Shown here one piece after another: positions 9,446 to 24,400 of a stretch of 64,000 bases of DNA. A program made the position numbers and the translations under genes. The first letter of the stretch is position 1; each line of letters opens with the position of its first letter. The stretch covers positions 851,120 to 915,119 of the forward strand of contig VZTJ01001774.1 of the NCBI GenBank assembly GCA_013397795.1, given 5' to 3'. Source of the DNA: Orthonyx spaldingii. Taxonomy: Eukaryota; Chordata; Aves; Passeriformes; Orthonychidae. The notes beneath the pieces are model-generated. The model was given only the letters and a program-made list of their open reading frames with translations. It was not told the origin of the DNA and made no database searches.

Positions 9446-12400
9446 CTGAAAGACAAAAATGTACTAATTAGGATATAGAAATTCCTGCATCTACAACAGA
9501 GCTGCCAAGGGTGGCTCACAGCAAAGCCACCCAGCAGCCCTGTTCATTCCAGGTGAAAGCCCCAGAAAGATCTCTGTAGCCACGACCCCTAAATGGCTTC
9601 AGTAACCCCTGGGAATGTTGGATCATCACTGGGTCAGCATGGTACAGGCTCTGTTTGAGCATAGCTTGAACAGGGGAAGAAGATTCCAGTAAAAGCATCA
9701 ATATCTTCAATTAGGAAGGGGAATTCACACTACCAAGTGTAAAATGTGGCTCAAAATTCTGCTTTTATAACATCAAACCACTTTTTTTTTAGTTAGAACA
9801 CAGTTAACAAAAGTAAATGTAATTGTTCTGTAATTCTCTCTAAACTGATGGATGCTGAAGTAGACACTGTGCTAGAAAAATGTGTTAAAGCACAGAGTAA
9901 TGAGAAAGTTTTTATAGAGTCTTCAGCAAGTAGACAATTGAGAAGACCTTCAAGAGTGAGGAATTCTTTCAGTTAGGGATTAATTTTGCTGGTTTAAACA
10001 TTATCTTAAAGAAACTTCAAAGGAAGCCAAAAGTGCTGGTACTTACCTGGTAGGACGTAGTGAGTTCTGTGGGGATTGAACACTTCGACTACCACTGGGA
10101 GTAGCAGCTGTAGGAAGCTCCAAATTGAACTAGAAAATTTGGAAAGAAAAAACAAGTTGACCTGATGGTTATATAATAGAATTGGGATATCAGGAGCATT
10201 AATAGTGCTTGACATTTGAAGAGATGTTGACAGCAGGTGACCACTTTCCTGTTTTACCATAACTACATTGTGAGTTGTCCTTGAAAGACACTCAGGAATA
10301 GGCTGGATCTCTCACTCAAGAATTTGGTGGCAGTTAATTGGAAAGCTCACCTTGTCAAAGTACATTTGAAAGGCTGCAGTTAAACCAGGATTTGCTTCTA
10401 GAACATCAACTATCACTTGGTTGACAATTCTGTTGAAGCCTTTCAGTTCACGAAGATGAATGTCTCTCTCTTCTTGTGTTTCTGGTTCACCTTCCCTCTC
10501 AGACTGAATTTCTCTGGATAGTCTGGAACACTTAACAGAAATATTTCTAAAGCATTATTCTTATAAAATACAACACTTTTCAGAAACCTGCTAAGTTAAA
10601 ACCACAGAGTTTAACCCACACTACTATCTATCACTATAAAGTTAGAAGTTGTCATCAATAAACACACAAACCTGTTTTAAAACCCTTTCTAGTTTCGGCT
10701 TCTGTTCTTCAATGTCTTTCTTCAGCTGCAAAATAACAGCTTGTTTTTCCTTCTTTTGCCCTTTGAAGAAGGCCTGCTGCTTCTGTATTATATCAAAGTG
10801 TTGTTCCATGCTCTGCAAATTGATTTGAACAATACAATGAGTTTATAAAGCAATTTTGGCATCTTTTCACTTTTTGTATTTGTGGAAGGGTCTGCTGTCA
10901 TTACTGTTTGTTTCTAAATGCAGCTCAAGCAATTCATGTTAACTTTCTGCCAGTCCAGCTGTTTGGTGGATACAGACCTGGACAAAGCAACTTCCATGTA
11001 ATTTACATCTCTTAAATGAAGTTACAGGTATGTCTTGTCAGATTGGAATCTTGGAGCATCTATGAACTATTTACTTGACACCCTACCAACTTACCAGTGC
11101 AAGCTATCCTAAAAAAACCCCAACATTGTTTCCTGTAGGAAAGGATGGATACCTTTGACTGGAATGAATAAAATCAGCTCCATAAGGGCAGCTAGGTTTT
11201 TAAATAAATAAATGTTTTAAAAAAAGAGAAAAAAAAAAAAAAGCAGGAATGGGTTTGCTGTAACACCTCATTATATCCCAGGACTTACTCACTGATGAAG
11301 ATCTGTGTCTCTTTTCTTTACCTTAAGAAATAACATCTCTGAAATAAGAGCTGTGTCCCGTGGTGGTAGAATGAGCAATAGCAATGATTGTTGACTGTAG
11401 GCAGTGAGTCAGGGCTTAGAACAATCATGTGGAATATGATCATGTGCCTTTGCTTTCTTCTGCCTAATAAAATTATAACTGAAATGTCACACATCAGAAT
11501 TATATGTTGCTCTTTCTTAAGGTCCAAGTGGCTTTTTGATAACAAGGGGAACAATGAGAGAGTCCTTGCTGTGGAGTCTGAACACAAACTCTTGTTTTAC
11601 CTGCATTTAGTGCTCAGCCTGCTAAGTTACAAGTCAGTTAAATTAATCCTGTTTAACTGAGGCACCCTCAGTGCTAATAAAACTGACTCTCTTCCAGAAA
11701 AATCCTGGGATGTAGATGCCAGGGGTCACAAGCTGTGTGGATTTTAATCTGCAGTGCTGGACAGGATGGTACAACAGTGTTGTGTGCTGCACATGAACAC
11801 AGCTGCTTTAGTGGCTGCCAGAACAGCAGCTGTCAGTGCATGTGGGATTCTGGAACTTCTAGCTGTACATGCCTAAACACCTGAAGCTTTGATGTGATTC
11901 AAGAACATTCAAATAAGCATTCACTTTCTGAAAGGAGGGGTAGAGCCTTCTAAAAATCATACCTCAATAAAAGAGCAGAAAAAAAATTGTACCACAATTT
12001 CCTGTTATTCCTCTAGGATGACTTGCATGGATTTAGCTATGTGCTGCGGTCTTCTTTGTTTGACTGGAACTTGTATTTTACCTGGAGATTTTCCTGAAGT
12101 TCCTTGATCTGTCTTTGTTTGTATCTGTATTTTTCATCAGCATCCCTTTTCTCCTTTTCTAGTGTCAATTTTTCCTCAAGTTCCTCACCTGTGATCCCAA
12201 ACAATGAGGCAGCATTATTGCTGTGTATACAACTCAATTTCTACTTGAAAATCAGTTGCACTTTAAAGTAACTGCATCTCAGAGTATTACTAGATTGGTG
12301 TTGGCAGTTTCTGCACCTCAAGGTTTGAGGGTTTTTAAATATTCTCCTACTAATTCCAAATCACTGTGAAAAAGTAACTGGCTTCATGAGGGAGAATGAT

Positions 12401-15400
12401 TTAAGAGCTACTGATTTAAGACCTCCAGAGTTTTGAGCCAGCAGAGGGCACAAAAGTTAAATAATAAGTACTACTTAATTTTAAGTTATATTTTCTATCT
12501 AATTTCTGTTTCACATACTTGTCTCAGGGACTGTCTTGAAGGAGTTTTTGTAGTTTCTGTTCCAGCTTTTAAGTACACACAAACTGTTTTCCATAGCTAT
12601 GATTTCTTTCTCAGCTTTGCTGATCTTTGCATCCAAATCATCACCTTCTTGTTTAAGTGCTTCCTTTTCCTGTGCAGCCTGAAAGCAAAACCAGTATTTT
12701 AGGTGACTGCAGACATACTGAAAATATTTATTATCCAGCAGTATTTAGGGGTTAAAAGCACTTGAACTGAGATTTGGGTTACTAGAGAACTGGAAGGAGG
12801 AGTTATTGACAGGATATTGAAATTTGAGCTGTTTCATCCATGCACATTTTGTTATGGGCATCTGCCTCTCTGCCTAAGCTCCCTTAGTCCTGCCCAGAGC
12901 ATCTACACCCTGTACAGAGCAGTCTCTGTGCCTTGCACTGCTGATGTGAACTGCAGCAAATGCTTCACTTCTGCTTCCTTCACCCACAAAATCCAGGATT
13001 TGAGATTGTACATCATATAACCACTGGGAGACTCTTAGAAGTCATCTAGTTTGGGAATTAGTCACTTGTAGCTCATTTATCTGACCAGTAGATTTAAGAA
13101 ACAGCCAGCAGGTGAAGTATTGTCTATACCCTCTTGGAAGATCTGTCATGGTGAAAAACCTCCATAGGTGCAGAGGGTATTTTATACACCCAGAGAGACC
13201 ACATGGGCTTTGCTGAGGGCCTTCTGCTGTCCTGCATCTCACAGTAGAACAAATACCATCATTAAGAAATTTAACATTTAAGAATAAGAAGAGGAACTTC
13301 AGAACCAAGCTCACAGCTGTAAGTGTGTGGCTTTAACAGGAAATCAGAGAATTTGTGGAGATTAAAACTAACAGATTCTTGTACAAGAACCAGGGTATTG
13401 CATTATGCATAAAGACTGATTTTCTTTTTTTTCCTATACATAGGTGATTGGTAAGTGAGAGGGGAAAGCAGACATTCTTCAAGGTGTAAACCCTCTATGG
13501 TAAAATGAATACCTGGAAATAACCTGACGGGTAGAAATACTTAAGGTCATGTGAAACTCCAATAAAATTGTTTTCAGTTCATAGTGGATTATCACTTGAC
13601 CAGTAATTCCTGTGTATTTGTAAATTAATAATCACTGAAGTTTTCAAACTGTTCAGAATTAAGGTTCCACACAGATTCTTGTAAAGTGACTGTATCATTT
13701 AAATAACCAATAGTGTCAGATAATGTAAAACAATTAGACTCAAAGCAGGCAGTAGGCAAGGAGGTTGTCTTAGAGCCCAGGGAAATCTATAGCTTAAATA
13801 ATTGAATTATAATGAATTATGTTGATAAAATACCTTAATTACATAGTAGGCCTGACTTTTCATCTCCTCTCCTTCAGGTGGCATCATGGAAAGAGTAAAA
13901 ATTTCATATCTGCATTTCAGTCTATCAATTTTCCATAGGCGATCTTGAAATTCAGCACTGATTTGTTTGGGGAGAAAAGAAATGGACTGAGAAAGTGTTT
14001 GTCTGGTGGTGTTTTGTGGGCAGTTCTTGCTGCAGCTGTTCAAATTCCTGGTGTTATTCCAGCAGCCTGTACCAGCAATTGTGCTGCTACTGGTCTTGGT
14101 TGCTATCTGTGTTCACCCAGCCACAAACATCCCTTGTTCTGGTTACCTACGAGCCTTTTGCAGTTCTAAAGGAGTCAAATCTGTTTTCACATCCCAGATC
14201 ACTGCATCCTGGGAGGCTGTGCCACAGTCCTTCCCCAAATGTACAGGTTTGGCATTTCAGTCCCAGAGCTGTCCCAGCTGCCCCCTGCTGATGGCACCTT
14301 AACATTCCCACTGCTGGATGAGTGTGAGCAGCAGCAGGCAACAGCCCCAAACCACTCCGTGGAAGTATCCAAGGGCTGGGTGATTCCTCTGTGCTCTCAG
14401 AGAGCAGTGGAGCCTCACTTACCCTCAATCACTCTCATTCTCATGTGTGGGGTGTGGTCAGCAGAGCAGTGTTTATTTTTGGCTGAATGTAGATACTGGG
14501 ATTTCAGGGCTACAACCATCACAGATACTTTGCACCGATTATTACAGGAGGGAAACGTTATTTCTATGTTGTTGCTTTTTAAGAGGGTGCATATGTAATT
14601 CATAAGATTTAATTTGTCACATAGGATACATAATGGAAAGCTCATTAGTTAAAAAGAAGAAAAAGCCCAACCAAACAAAATACACCACAAGGCAAACCAG
14701 TCGTACTGTTTGAATCTAAGAAATTACAGCTTTATCAAGCAGCTGAGAGTAAACCCTCTTTAAAAGCAACTTTTCTGATTCATGTACTTTGGCATACCTC
14801 CAGACACATGGTTTCACATGTCCAGATTATTTTGAAAAAGGCAGAATCACACACACAGTGTTTAATGTAAAAAGATGTCTGTGACTGAGGTCAGTTCTGC
14901 TGAGGATCCTCACTCACACCAAGGCCACTCATCTCCTATTCACTGAGGGGTTAAAGCTGCAGCCTGGGGGTCACAGAATGGGTCTCTTGCTGGTTTCAGC
15001 TGTCTTGGTAGATAACTTTGAGCTAGATTTATTTAATCTTTAATTTCTCTAATGGTGAAGCTGGGTAAAATGCTTCCCTTTTTAGTAAGTCCCCATAAAA
15101 GATGTACTCCATCAAAACTACAAGTTTAATTTCTATAACAACAGTTACCTCATGCGATGCCGTTCCTGATCCAACAGTCTTATCTGGGAATCCAGCATTG
15201 CCTTCTGGATCCTGATTTCCTCAGTTCTTTCTGCTATGGCTTTCTTTAACTCCAATTTTTGTTTTTCCAGTGTTAGAACTTTCTCTGCTTTATTACACAG
15301 AGTATTTCGAAGGCGCTTCAGTTCCAGTTTTAAGAGATTATCTTCGACCATCATCTCCTAAAAAGTGCCAAATGGTATCAAACTAAGAAAGCATAGTTTT

Positions 15401-18400
15401 AATTATTTATAATTTAGTAAGTTAATATTTATTCATTATTTTACCTTTAATATATATAAAACTGTAAGACTCACTTTGCTCTGCATTTTAAAATGTTGTC
15501 ATTTTCTCATTTGGCAACAGTTTAACATGGTGAGTGTGACAGGGGTAGATTGTTTCCCGAGTGGTTTTACACAAATTCATCAGACTTTCTAATTCAGGCT
15601 GAGTTTCAGGTCATTAGACTTTTCCTTCTACAACTTTTTCAGTTTAGGTGGTTTCAAATAAAATAAGAGACCTTACAAGGAGTTTCTGGAGCAGTTAATA
15701 TCTCACTCAAACCATTAAAACTGTCTTGGAGTATATTCTGGATGCTGCAGGCCTGCAAACCATGTTGTTCCATGAGCAAATTTTGTATATACCGAAGCCT
15801 ATGTAAGGCAGCAAGTGGTGAACTTCATTAGCATACAAATACTTTAAATCATTCTTTTAAAAGCTCTTATGGATCCCAAACTCTGTACCCATTTTTATCT
15901 GAGTGCTTTTAGGTCATCATCTTCTGTCTTTTATACCCCTGAATTTCATTCCCAAAGAAAAATTCCGTGTTTAGGGCAAGAGTTTCTATTGAAGAGGAAG
16001 TGTACCAGGTAAGTCAAATGCAAAATTCTTTCCCCTGCTACTTAGACTCTGCTTTTTTACACTGTATTAGTGCTTCCTTTAGGAAGGCTAAAGATTACTC
16101 CAGGAAAAACACTGTGCAATAATTAGAGGAGTGGGAACTGTATTTTTCTGCTTATCAAAATATGGGGAAAGGATTTACACTTTGTTTCTAATTCCTTAAA
16201 TTGGAATATAAAATGATTCAAACCATCTGTTAGAAAAAAATGCTTACAGTTTAATAACAATGCTGTGCCAAACTTATTAGTAGGCATCACAGACTGAGAG
16301 GAAAAACTCAGTGTTATGTAAAGATCCTCAGACAGTAAATATATTCTATTTTAAAGGTAATTGTTTCTCAGGGGAAAAAACCCCAATATCCACTGACCAG
16401 GTGGATATGGTGGTATAACTAATGTAGGATTAAACTGATACTCCATCAAACTTTATGCTGTATAGAGAGAAGAAGCAACACTTTGCCCAGTAAGATAATA
16501 ATGATGAAGATGACTTCAAAGTTTGGGAAGGAAGTGTAAATTAGAAAACTACAGAAAAGGTTCTTATGGATGTAATGCTGTAGCACTGTGGAAGGCAGAT
16601 GACACCCCAAACAAACAAAAGTGTCCTGTATTAGTAAAGTTGCAAAATAATACTGTACCTGCTTAATGTGTTTTGCTTTTTTTAGCTCCTGAAGCGATCT
16701 GTCATTGAAAAGATTTAGTTCTTCTATCTTCACCATCAAACCACTGGTTTCTTCTCTTGTCTTATCAATTGTTCTCTTGATGATTTGGATATCATTCTGT
16801 TACAAAATAAGTTATATTGAACTTATTGCAGTGAATGGAAATTGCAACAAAAGCTGCCAGTTAATTTTAAATGAGATATATTTAAGTCCTGGAACCAGGA
16901 ACCATCATCATGATGTGCCCATGTGCTGCTCTGCAAACTGCACAGCACGTCCTCGTGCAGAGTGCTGCATGGGCTCTTTGGACAACTTGAAATGCAACTG
17001 TACTGATGAATTGATGAAAAATATAAAAGCAATAGCTGCACAAAACAGCATTCTCCTATTTCTGTGTGGTCCTAATGATAAACTCAGACATTTGCAAGCA
17101 GTCAGTCACATCTTGATGAAAGCTCAGCTTATCTTTCCAAGATTCAATGCTTGTCTTCATGCTAAGGTGTCTCACCCGGGCAGTGAAAATCTATTTTTCT
17201 GGAAGGTATAGGGAATATATGAAGTTTTCCACATGGGTTACACGAAGTTCAGATGCCCTTTAGTTTAATACCAACTTCTTGATTACTAAGACCCAATCTA
17301 CTTAATTCACTGAGGTTTCTAAATGATACACAGTCAAAATTATGTCCTAAGGAAGTTACCTGAAGCTTCTTGTACTGTGACTGTAGAACATCATATGCCT
17401 TTCTCTTTTCTTCTAAGGTTTTCTTAAGTTCAGCAACTTTTCCTTCCAAAACTTGTTTTTCATCTGAATTAACATCCCCTTCTAACCGTGACAGCCGTCT
17501 CTGTATTTGCTGAATGTAAAAATCCTGTTAAAATAAATTTTAAGGGAATTAATAGTCTGAGATAAGCAATAAACTTGGATCTAAATGTTGGCTTTAGGAC
17601 AGTCACCCAATTAAGCTATTGTTTTTATAATAGTTTCTGGCTTACAGACCTCATTAGCAAAATATCTTAGATGGCTGATGAGCAGTGATGGTTTGGGGTA
17701 ATCTTCGAGAAGAGTAACAAAGCACACACAGCACAGGCTGCTGTAGGCAGGCTTACAGTGGAGTTGCCATCTTGTTGTTGCCACTGGATGCTGATATAAA
17801 AGAGCAAACTTTCAAAGTGGTGCATAGGCAATATGCACATAATCCAATTAGTAAATAACAGGATTTTGGCATGTACCTCTTGTATTGCTTTAAAAATATA
17901 CCCTGAGGTGCCCGTGATTCAGAGGGATCAAAGTAAAGAATGGATTTTAGAAATTAGTGGGAAAAGCAGCAGATCCAAAAAAAATGAAACACACAAGTGC
18001 AAAATGTAGGTGATACTGTAGCAAGTTTCAGTAATTTCAATTTTATCTGTACATCCAGAGACAGAAATAAATGCAGACTTCAAATTATACTGCATAACAT
18101 TTCCAAATTGGAAAAATATTAAAGATGACAGAATTCAAGCAATGTGCTATCAGTAGACTCAAGAAACAATCCCAGTATGAAAATACATGAAGATTTTACC
18201 TGGTCATAAATTAATCCTTGTTGTCTTAACAGATCTGCATCAAGTTTGCGCAGTCGACTCTTGAGATTTTTAAGTGATTTTTGACCTCCCTCAATTTCTG
18301 CCAGAACAATCTTCTCCTTATCCCTCTGCACTTTTAACTCCTGACTCTTCTTGAAAAGTAGGTCCTTTAACTGTCTCATTTCATTTTCTTTTTCCTGGTG

Positions 18401-21400
18401 ACAAATTGATCATTTGGTAGAAGAAAGAAGTAATTAATCACAGCAGAAGTAATTTCTGAGGAATGATTTGCTTTTATTAATCATATCTAGAAAAAAATTA
18501 CTATATCCATTTAATATGAACATGGAATTTTGTAAGTCTCCAAAATGGTTGGCAAAAAAAGTATTTGACTTAAAGAGGAAGTAATATTTTTTATTCAATT
18601 TTTTAAAATGTAATCCTACCCTACTATTACATGACTTTTTTTTCCCCAATTATAGGAATGCTACTCTTTTCAGCCTTTCAGAAAACTAAATTCCTGTCAT
18701 CTCTTCAAAAAACCTCTTTACTGCCTCCAGCATCTGTGAATATTTGGAGTAATACAATACAAAGCTTTTGAATGTTTTACTAAAACTTGTAATGCTGTGT
18801 GTGCACATGTATGTATATGTGTTTATATAAGATGGAATAATTCTGAAAAATTACACATTCTCAAATCACTTCATTTTTCTCAGAGATAAGTTGCCATTAA
18901 TGCCTAAATGAGTACAAGGAATGAGGTTTTAGTAGGATAAAAGACAATGCTGAACATTTCAGGTAACCTGAAATGGACTGAAAACGATGAAAACTGAGAT
19001 CATTTTCTTTTTATAACCCTAACAAGGAAAACAATTTTATTCTCTCCCTCCTTCCTTCCACCTCTCCCACTCAAGTAGCCAAAGACCTTCCAAAGCTCAG
19101 GCCACTGAGCATGCCAGTTTCCTGTGAGGTACATCCTAAAACAAGTGACGTGATTTCCCCTTCCTGTTCCAAAGCACTCATTTACATTTCCCTCAAGTCT
19201 GGTACAGAATGTGAAGATGTACATTTAAATTAATATGCAAAACACCTGAGAACTCACTTTTCTACACTGATTAACAATGTGTTTATTCTTGATTTACTAT
19301 GTATGTAACATTTTGCTGGCTTAAATAATAGTGGAAGATAATTTAATGCCTTCTCTAAGGGTTTTTAATCACATTGCACATTCTACCCAAGAGAATTTTT
19401 TTGTAGTTGAACTTGCTGTAAGTGCAATTCTAAATTCAAAACTCAGGATAAGTTTAATATGAAATTATTATGAGCTGTAGCACATGTCAGTGGGCTTTGC
19501 ATCATGCCTGAACAAAGGAACTTCCTTTTGGAAGCAAACTGGTTTTTAAGCACGTGCCAAATGCTGATCTGTATTTCTGAAGCTAATGACAATGATGAAT
19601 TCATCCACTGACATTGGATCATGATTTGACCTGCACTTCATGGTCTTTATTGCATATCTAAATTAATTATTTAACAGAAATTGTTGCTCTCCCTCTAAGT
19701 GAGGTTGTTAATAGAGATAAGATATTCAATAAGCTTCACTGTGCAAATGTTTTGCCACAAATTGAAGAGGGAGAAGTACCACAGAACTAGAGAGCAAAAC
19801 AGAGACATTTCACCCACATTGTTCCTGTAAATATCTCTCCACAGTAAATTAACAGATGCAGCAAATAGCCATGTGTGTCTAACGGTGATGGAAGGGAGGC
19901 TTCTGACTAATACATTACAGACATTGTTCAACAACAGTTCATCCTAACTAAAATATTCATCTGGAGCTATTGAGCTGCCAAGCTCAATGTTATCTTAGGT
20001 TATCTGCCACACACATGGGTAAAGAAACCCTGCTAAGGCTTTAGCCACCCTGGAAACTGTCTTAAGGGCAAGCAAATAAGGTTTTCGTTTTAATGAAATG
20101 TTATACCATTACAACTTGTTTTCAAATTATCTGAAAAGCCAAATGGTAAAGCCCGTAATTTAAGAAACTCTCTATAAAGGAAAGACATCACGTCTCTAGT
20201 TTCTGAGAGTGTATTTAAAATGTATGATTACTGCCTGTGGAGTTAAAAAGTTTGAAAAATAACATTCAATCTACTGCAAGGCATATTTCACATGCATGCT
20301 ACAGGAAACACAAAATAGGGAAGGAAAAAAAAGAGCACACAGTGGTATGCACAGACAGAGTTTTGTCAGTTGTGTGGGACACCTGCTGTCACATTAATTT
20401 AACCTGGTCATCTAGAGCAATGAAAGCTTCAGCATATCCAATGCTCAGTTGTCCAGAAAAATGTAAAAAAATGTTCAGTCAGAAGCTAAGTAGTGAATAT
20501 ACTTTAAGAGAATTAGTAGCAAAATGACAAAACAATATAAGCATTTCCTGAAATGCAGGAAAGTTCAGAAGATTGCATTACAACACTGCATTTATTCAAA
20601 AGCTCTTCACAGCTCATCAGACAATAATGAATTTTTATTCCTATACTTAATTTGCTACCTAAGTGGGTTTTTAATTTTATAAAAGTATTATTAGGCAAGT
20701 TAAAAAATAGTTATCTTATTACAGCATGTATATGCCACTTCCCAGATCAAAATTTTTATTCACGAAAATGAAATCTAAAGTGAGCCAGTAGTTATTTAAC
20801 AGTCCAATGTGTCAGAGTTTCATGTAGTAGAATTAAAATAATGAAGTGCAGATTAGGCCAGCCAAATCTATTAAAAGATTTCTAAATATTTTTTAAACTG
20901 TTAGACAAAATCACAGCTCTTTGCAGGCTTATATATTTTGGTGGTGTTTTACCAGAGTCGTGAAGTTTTTGGTGGCAGTGTTACTGAGAAGTCATCCTGA
21001 CAAGATTCTCACTCTTTAACAACTTTATTGATGGGTACCAGAATCCTATATTAATATAGTCTGAATTAGTAGGATCACTTTTTTCCTCCAGAGTTTTCTC
21101 AGCACAGACATATCTACATGCACACTACTTCAGTGTTTGATGAAACAGCTACATGTCATATGAATACTTCCATTTCAATAGAAAATTTTAAAATTAAAGA
21201 GATCATCAAATACAAAAATTTTTGCAAATACAAAAATTCCTCATTCATAAAAACCATGAGAAACATTTTTACCTCAACACTTTTTTCTTCTTCTTTCAGT
21301 ATTTCTTCCAACCTCAAAGCTTTCTCTTCTGAACTGAGTGTCTCCTCAATCACAACCTTCAGCTTATCAGAAAGACTTGCATTTTTTTCATTAAGAAGGT

Positions 21401-24400
21401 TTAATCTAAACAAAATGACATAAGTTAAATGTAGGTTGTCCATACAATGCTGCCAAAAGGAAGCAGCAAATCTGACTGAGCAGTTGCCTCAGTCTAAACT
21501 TTAACCTATGATAAGCCAGGCCCTGATTTTTTTTTTCACACTCTTTAAAAACAAGGATTACCAGGAGCATTTCCTAAATTACTCAGTGCCAAAAACTATG
21601 CAGGACATGAAGTAACCAGAAAGTTGGAGGCTTCAGTCACCAACATTATTTAAGATTCTTTGCTATCTCAAGGATTGCATTGCACAAATTATATCTTTAA
21701 AGGTCTGTTTCTTACCTGGCTTGTTTTCCCTGAATTTCTTTCTTCAGATTGGTTACTTGTGTTCTCAAAGAGTCTAGATCAGAAGCAGTTCTGTTCACAA
21801 TGGATTTCAAAGTCTGTAGCTAATAAAATACAAAATCGAGCAACCAAGCTCTTATTTACTTTGGTACATGTTAAGATATTTAAAATTATATTTTCCTATT
21901 TATTGGTAAATATTCCATTACTTTTAAACACTGCTCTCCAAATGAGGAGTGCTGCAAATTCTGAGGCACTGTAAATTGGCCCAGCTAGTAAATGCAACAC
22001 ACTAATTTACATAGTATAAGTACTGGGAAAAAATGATAATTAAGAACATAGAATGAACTATGGAGGTGCTATGGGCTGCAATTCTTGTCCAACAACATCT
22101 GTGTAAGTGGAACCATGGTTTTATAGTGCACAGCTGACTCTGCTGAGGTTCTCTGTGAACATGGATAACCTCATACATCTAATAAACATTTCTGTGTCAA
22201 ACTTTGCCAGATACATAAAATAATTTTGATTAAGGTATCACTATGACAAAAATACAGATATTTAATTTGGTAAAAAATACAAGACAGCAAACACGCATTA
22301 AACAGGATAGAAATGCTTTACAATCAGTAGTTCTTTCATCTTCTCAGTATCACTTAACAGAATAGGTTTAATTGTTTTCACTTTCACAGATGAAGGAACC
22401 TGATCAAGGGCATGTATAGCAGGTTTCTTAGAGGTCACAAGTTATTGGCTGAACTATCTCCTTCTTTCCTTGTTTCTCACGTGCAGGCCACAGATGTTCT
22501 AATAAGGGGAGACTGTTCCATTATCCCATCATGGAGTATTAATTGTGAAAAACTTCAAGCAAGAATCTCACAGCTTGAGATGAAAACCAACCAATTCTAC
22601 AAACCCTCAAGCTTGCATGAATTACAGGGTAATCTAATAGCCTACACCTTGTCTGAGCTACCTACAGTTTAATTAGGAGATGAGTCTATGAACCACCTGC
22701 TATAGAAAAGCCATCCAAAGTTCAGGCAACAGCAGATGCAGTTTTTTATTAAGAAAAAACTTACTCAGGTAATATAAGTGCATCCCTTCTCAGCAGAGCC
22801 ATGAAACTTGAATTGCCTCTTAGAAATACTTCCACAGACGTTTCAGTAATTAAGCAGTGCAGCTCATTCCCAGATTTAAGTGTGGAGTAAGTATGGACAG
22901 CATCAAGCATGGCTTGTTAACAGGGCAGTCCTGTCCTACTGTCTCTTGATTAGAAAGCCACGTGAAAGCTCTGGGTGTTTTCCACAGGAACTGTAACCTC
23001 ACTACGAGGCCATCAACACACACTGAGAGCACAGGACAGGAACGGTTTGGAATCTGGGAGAGATTTCTCTCATCTTTATACAATCCTGCAGTCTATGTAT
23101 GCTAAAGGTAAGAAGCCTCCTGAGCCATCTAACAGTGTCAGACCATTTAAGAGAAAATTCTTTCATTTTACAGCTACAAAACAGAGAATACAGTCCAATC
23201 TTTTCACCACTCTCAATGACAGGATTAAGTTGAGAGTTCAGATCCCAATAAAGAGGAGTAGGCTGAGAAAAGCAACATTTTGCTGAATTATTAAGAGTCT
23301 AGTATAAAACCAGAGAAAAGGAAATGGTGTTCCTGTATTTCTTCCATCTGGTGCTCAGTTACAGTTTCACTCTGTTTTCCTGAACCCTTTGGTCACCGTT
23401 ACCTCATCGTGCAGCTGAGTCCTGCGAGTGTCCTGAGTCTGGAACTCCTTTCGGAGGCTGTTTGCTTCCCGCTCAGCAGAAGAGATTTTCTTCTCATATT
23501 CCATATTATTAACAGTTTCATTTACCAAAAAGGAAGTCTTCTCTCTCAGCACAGTTTCTTTGTTTCGGATCTCCTGTTTTATTTCTGCAATTAGCTAACA
23601 GGATAAAAACATTTTAGATGTGCTTGCATTAGTTGTATTTTATTAATAAACGGCACAACCAAAACATCAATTTTCATCACTCTTTGCCTGAGGCAGCCCA
23701 GTTATAATTCCTACGATACTTTATTCCACAGATACATCACACTAAACACTACAATTGTTTTGGACTGGAAACTTCCAAAATATTCCAACAATTTAAAAAT
23801 AAAGAGACACCATAAATTCTTATGAAAATAATTCTTGATTGATTGATTGAAGCAAAACTTCAGACAGACTTGAACCAGATGAAATTAAACAGAAAAATTG
23901 CCAACAGTAGTGATGCTTACTTTACCTGACAGACTTATAGCTATTGAGTGAAAATTATGCATTTTGAAGGGTTAAGTAAAACATTAGCTACTCAGAAAAT
24001 TACACTGTAGTTTTGATGTTAAAAAAAAAAAAAGCCAAAAAAAAATTCACACCAAAACCCAGATATGGATCAGTTACAGCAGTTTTACCAAAGCACAGTG
24101 ATCAATCTCCTGATCTCTTTTTTGCATCTGTTGAATTGCATTCTCCCACTGCCTGATGACTTCTTGCCTTTCTTGATGAACTCTGCGAAAATCTTCAGCT
24201 GCTCTGTCAAGCTCCATCTGCTTAAAAGAAAGCACCCCCATGATTTGTGAAGTTTAAATGTCAGAAATAAACAAGGCATCTTCAAGAACCCAAAGCACAA
24301 ACCTGAGCTGTCCTGGTTTCTGTAAGCTCATTATCCAGAGCTCTGCGCTTCTGATTTGCTTGCATGGTCAACTTTTCTATTTGAAGGGTTAATGCCTAAA

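Noticed and set aside
14006..14598. Cluster of 93-119-codon frames in CCDC39 intron 13
   Set aside because: Both strands and all frames open in a locally GC-richer intron segment; no homology and no phase-compatible splice sites with neighbouring exons.
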